Positions 12,766 to 13,230 of a stretch of 13,230 nucleotides of DNA are shown here, piece by piece. How positions within the stretch are numbered: position 1 is the stretch's first letter; each line of letters opens with the position of its first letter. A model generated the notes under the pieces. The model was not told where the DNA came from, did not search any database, and saw nothing but the letters and a program-made list of their open reading frames with translations. The translations under genes and the position numbers were made by a program. This stretch comes from Nitriliruptoraceae bacterium (lineage in GTDB: Bacteria > Actinomycetota > Nitriliruptoria > Nitriliruptorales > Nitriliruptoraceae): positions 1-13,230 of the forward strand of contig PWEU01000234.1 in NCBI GenBank assembly GCA_003554005.1, read 5' to 3'.

Positions 12766-13230
12766 TCAGCCATCCAACAGGTCGGTCAGGCCGCCCTCGA
12801 GGGCGTCACGCAGCGGATCCAGGTCGAGGTCCACCAGCCCGCGGACGGTCAGCCGCTCGCCGGTGACGGTGCCGATGTCGGTCAGCGGCACGGCGGCATC
12901 GGCACACAGCTCGGCGAAGGGCTTGACGTTGGGTGAGGCGACCGTCACCAGGACCCGGCCGGGTGACTCGCTGAACAGCTGCTGGGTCGGGCTCAGCCCG
13001 GCCACCTCACCCTCGAGCGCGATCTCCGCACCGATGTCGCCGGCCACGCACGACTCCGCCAGGGCGACCAGCAGCCCGCCGGTGCCGACGTCATGCGCCG
13101 CGGTGACCAACTGCTCGCGGGCGGCCTCCTGCAGCACCTCGGAGATGGCGGCTTCGAGCTCGAGATCCGCCGGCGACAGCACCCCGCCGAGGGGGGCGCC
13201 GAGCCAGCGCTGCAGCTCCGAGCCGGCCAG
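12766..13230 (-). CDS. purL: Phosphoribosylformylglycinamidine synthase PurL, C-terminal 154 residues (5' end outside window)
   Basis: The frame is open to the right edge and ends with TGA at 12768-12766. What is present is the second AIRS_C-type domain: LAGSELQRWLG at the edge, then TAAHDVGTGGLLVALAE (canonical HDVSDGGL with Ser replaced by Gly), a GAEI strand, FSESPGRVLVTV and a C-terminal DIGTVTG strand. PurL makes FGAM from FGAR, ATP and ammonia. The protein stops directly after this domain with no glutaminase domain, which indicates the small PurL that works with separate PurQ and PurS, neither visible here. A GTG at 13182 is internal, not a start, because homology continues upstream of it. 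This is the first gene of the visible purL-purK-purE run. Confidence 0.93.
   Translation of the reverse strand: MAGSELQRWLGAPLGGVLSPADLELEAAISEVLQEAAREQLVTAAHDVGTGGLLVALAESCVAGDIGAEIALEGEVAGLSPTQQLFSESPGRVLVTVASPNVKPFAELCADAAVPLTDIGTVTGERLTVRGLVDLDLDPLRDALEGGLTDLLDG

Noticed and set aside
13182..13182. GTG at 13182 as the start of a small separate gene
   Set aside because: The same frame is open to the window edge and the upstream residues (LAGSELQRWLG) continue PurL homology, so it is an internal valine.

Overview
This is a high-GC (by eye about 70% or more), densely coded chromosomal window. GTG starts, GC-saturated third codon positions, a small-type PurL, a PurL-PurK-PurE gene order and two very large ATPase regulators (LuxR and BTAD/SARP type) suggest an actinobacterium. 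I cannot place it below phylum from the sequence alone. There are no tRNAs, rRNAs, CRISPR arrays, insertion sequences or phage genes.

Layout. (1) 1-2022, minus: most of a membrane protein fusing an extracytoplasmic glycerophosphodiester phosphodiesterase domain to a PAP2 phosphatase domain. It runs off the left edge inside a tail encoded by 21-bp tandem repeats. (2) 2251-2856, plus: a small acidic lipoprotein of unknown function, divergent from (1). (3) 2929-2956: a strong hairpin between convergent 3' ends, probably a shared terminator. (4) 3020-5722, minus: a ~900-residue LuxR-type STAND ATPase regulator. (5) 5982-9149, plus: a ~1055-residue MalT-like ATPase/TPR regulator with a C-terminal OmpR-like/BTAD (SARP-like) DNA-binding module. 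It has no ATG, GTG or TTG start near its conserved N-terminus. A good Shine-Dalgarno sits 5 nt before an ATC codon, and three TCCGGC direct repeats at one-helical-turn spacing lie upstream. (6) 9334-10677, plus: an NCS2/AzgA-type purine permease. (7) 10720-10885: two copies of an ~83-bp repeat, each containing a 36-nt hairpin, in the convergent gap. (8) 10946-13230, minus: purE, purK and the 3' end of purL, a tightly packed purine-synthesis operon (3-nt gap and 4-nt ATGA overlap).

How it fits together. The right third concerns purines: PurL makes FGAM, PurK and PurE carboxylate AIR to CAIR in two steps, and the convergently transcribed permease imports preformed bases, so synthesis and salvage adjoin. 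The centre is a head-to-head pair of large signal-sensing ATPase regulators sharing a ~260-bp divergent control region. Neither has an obvious target other than its immediate neighbours. The left third carries envelope functions: a lipid or phosphodiester-processing fusion enzyme and a lipoprotein.

The least ordinary features are the GDPD-PAP2 fusion, the regulator pair with its apparent non-canonical start and helically phased repeats, and the hairpin repeat unit.
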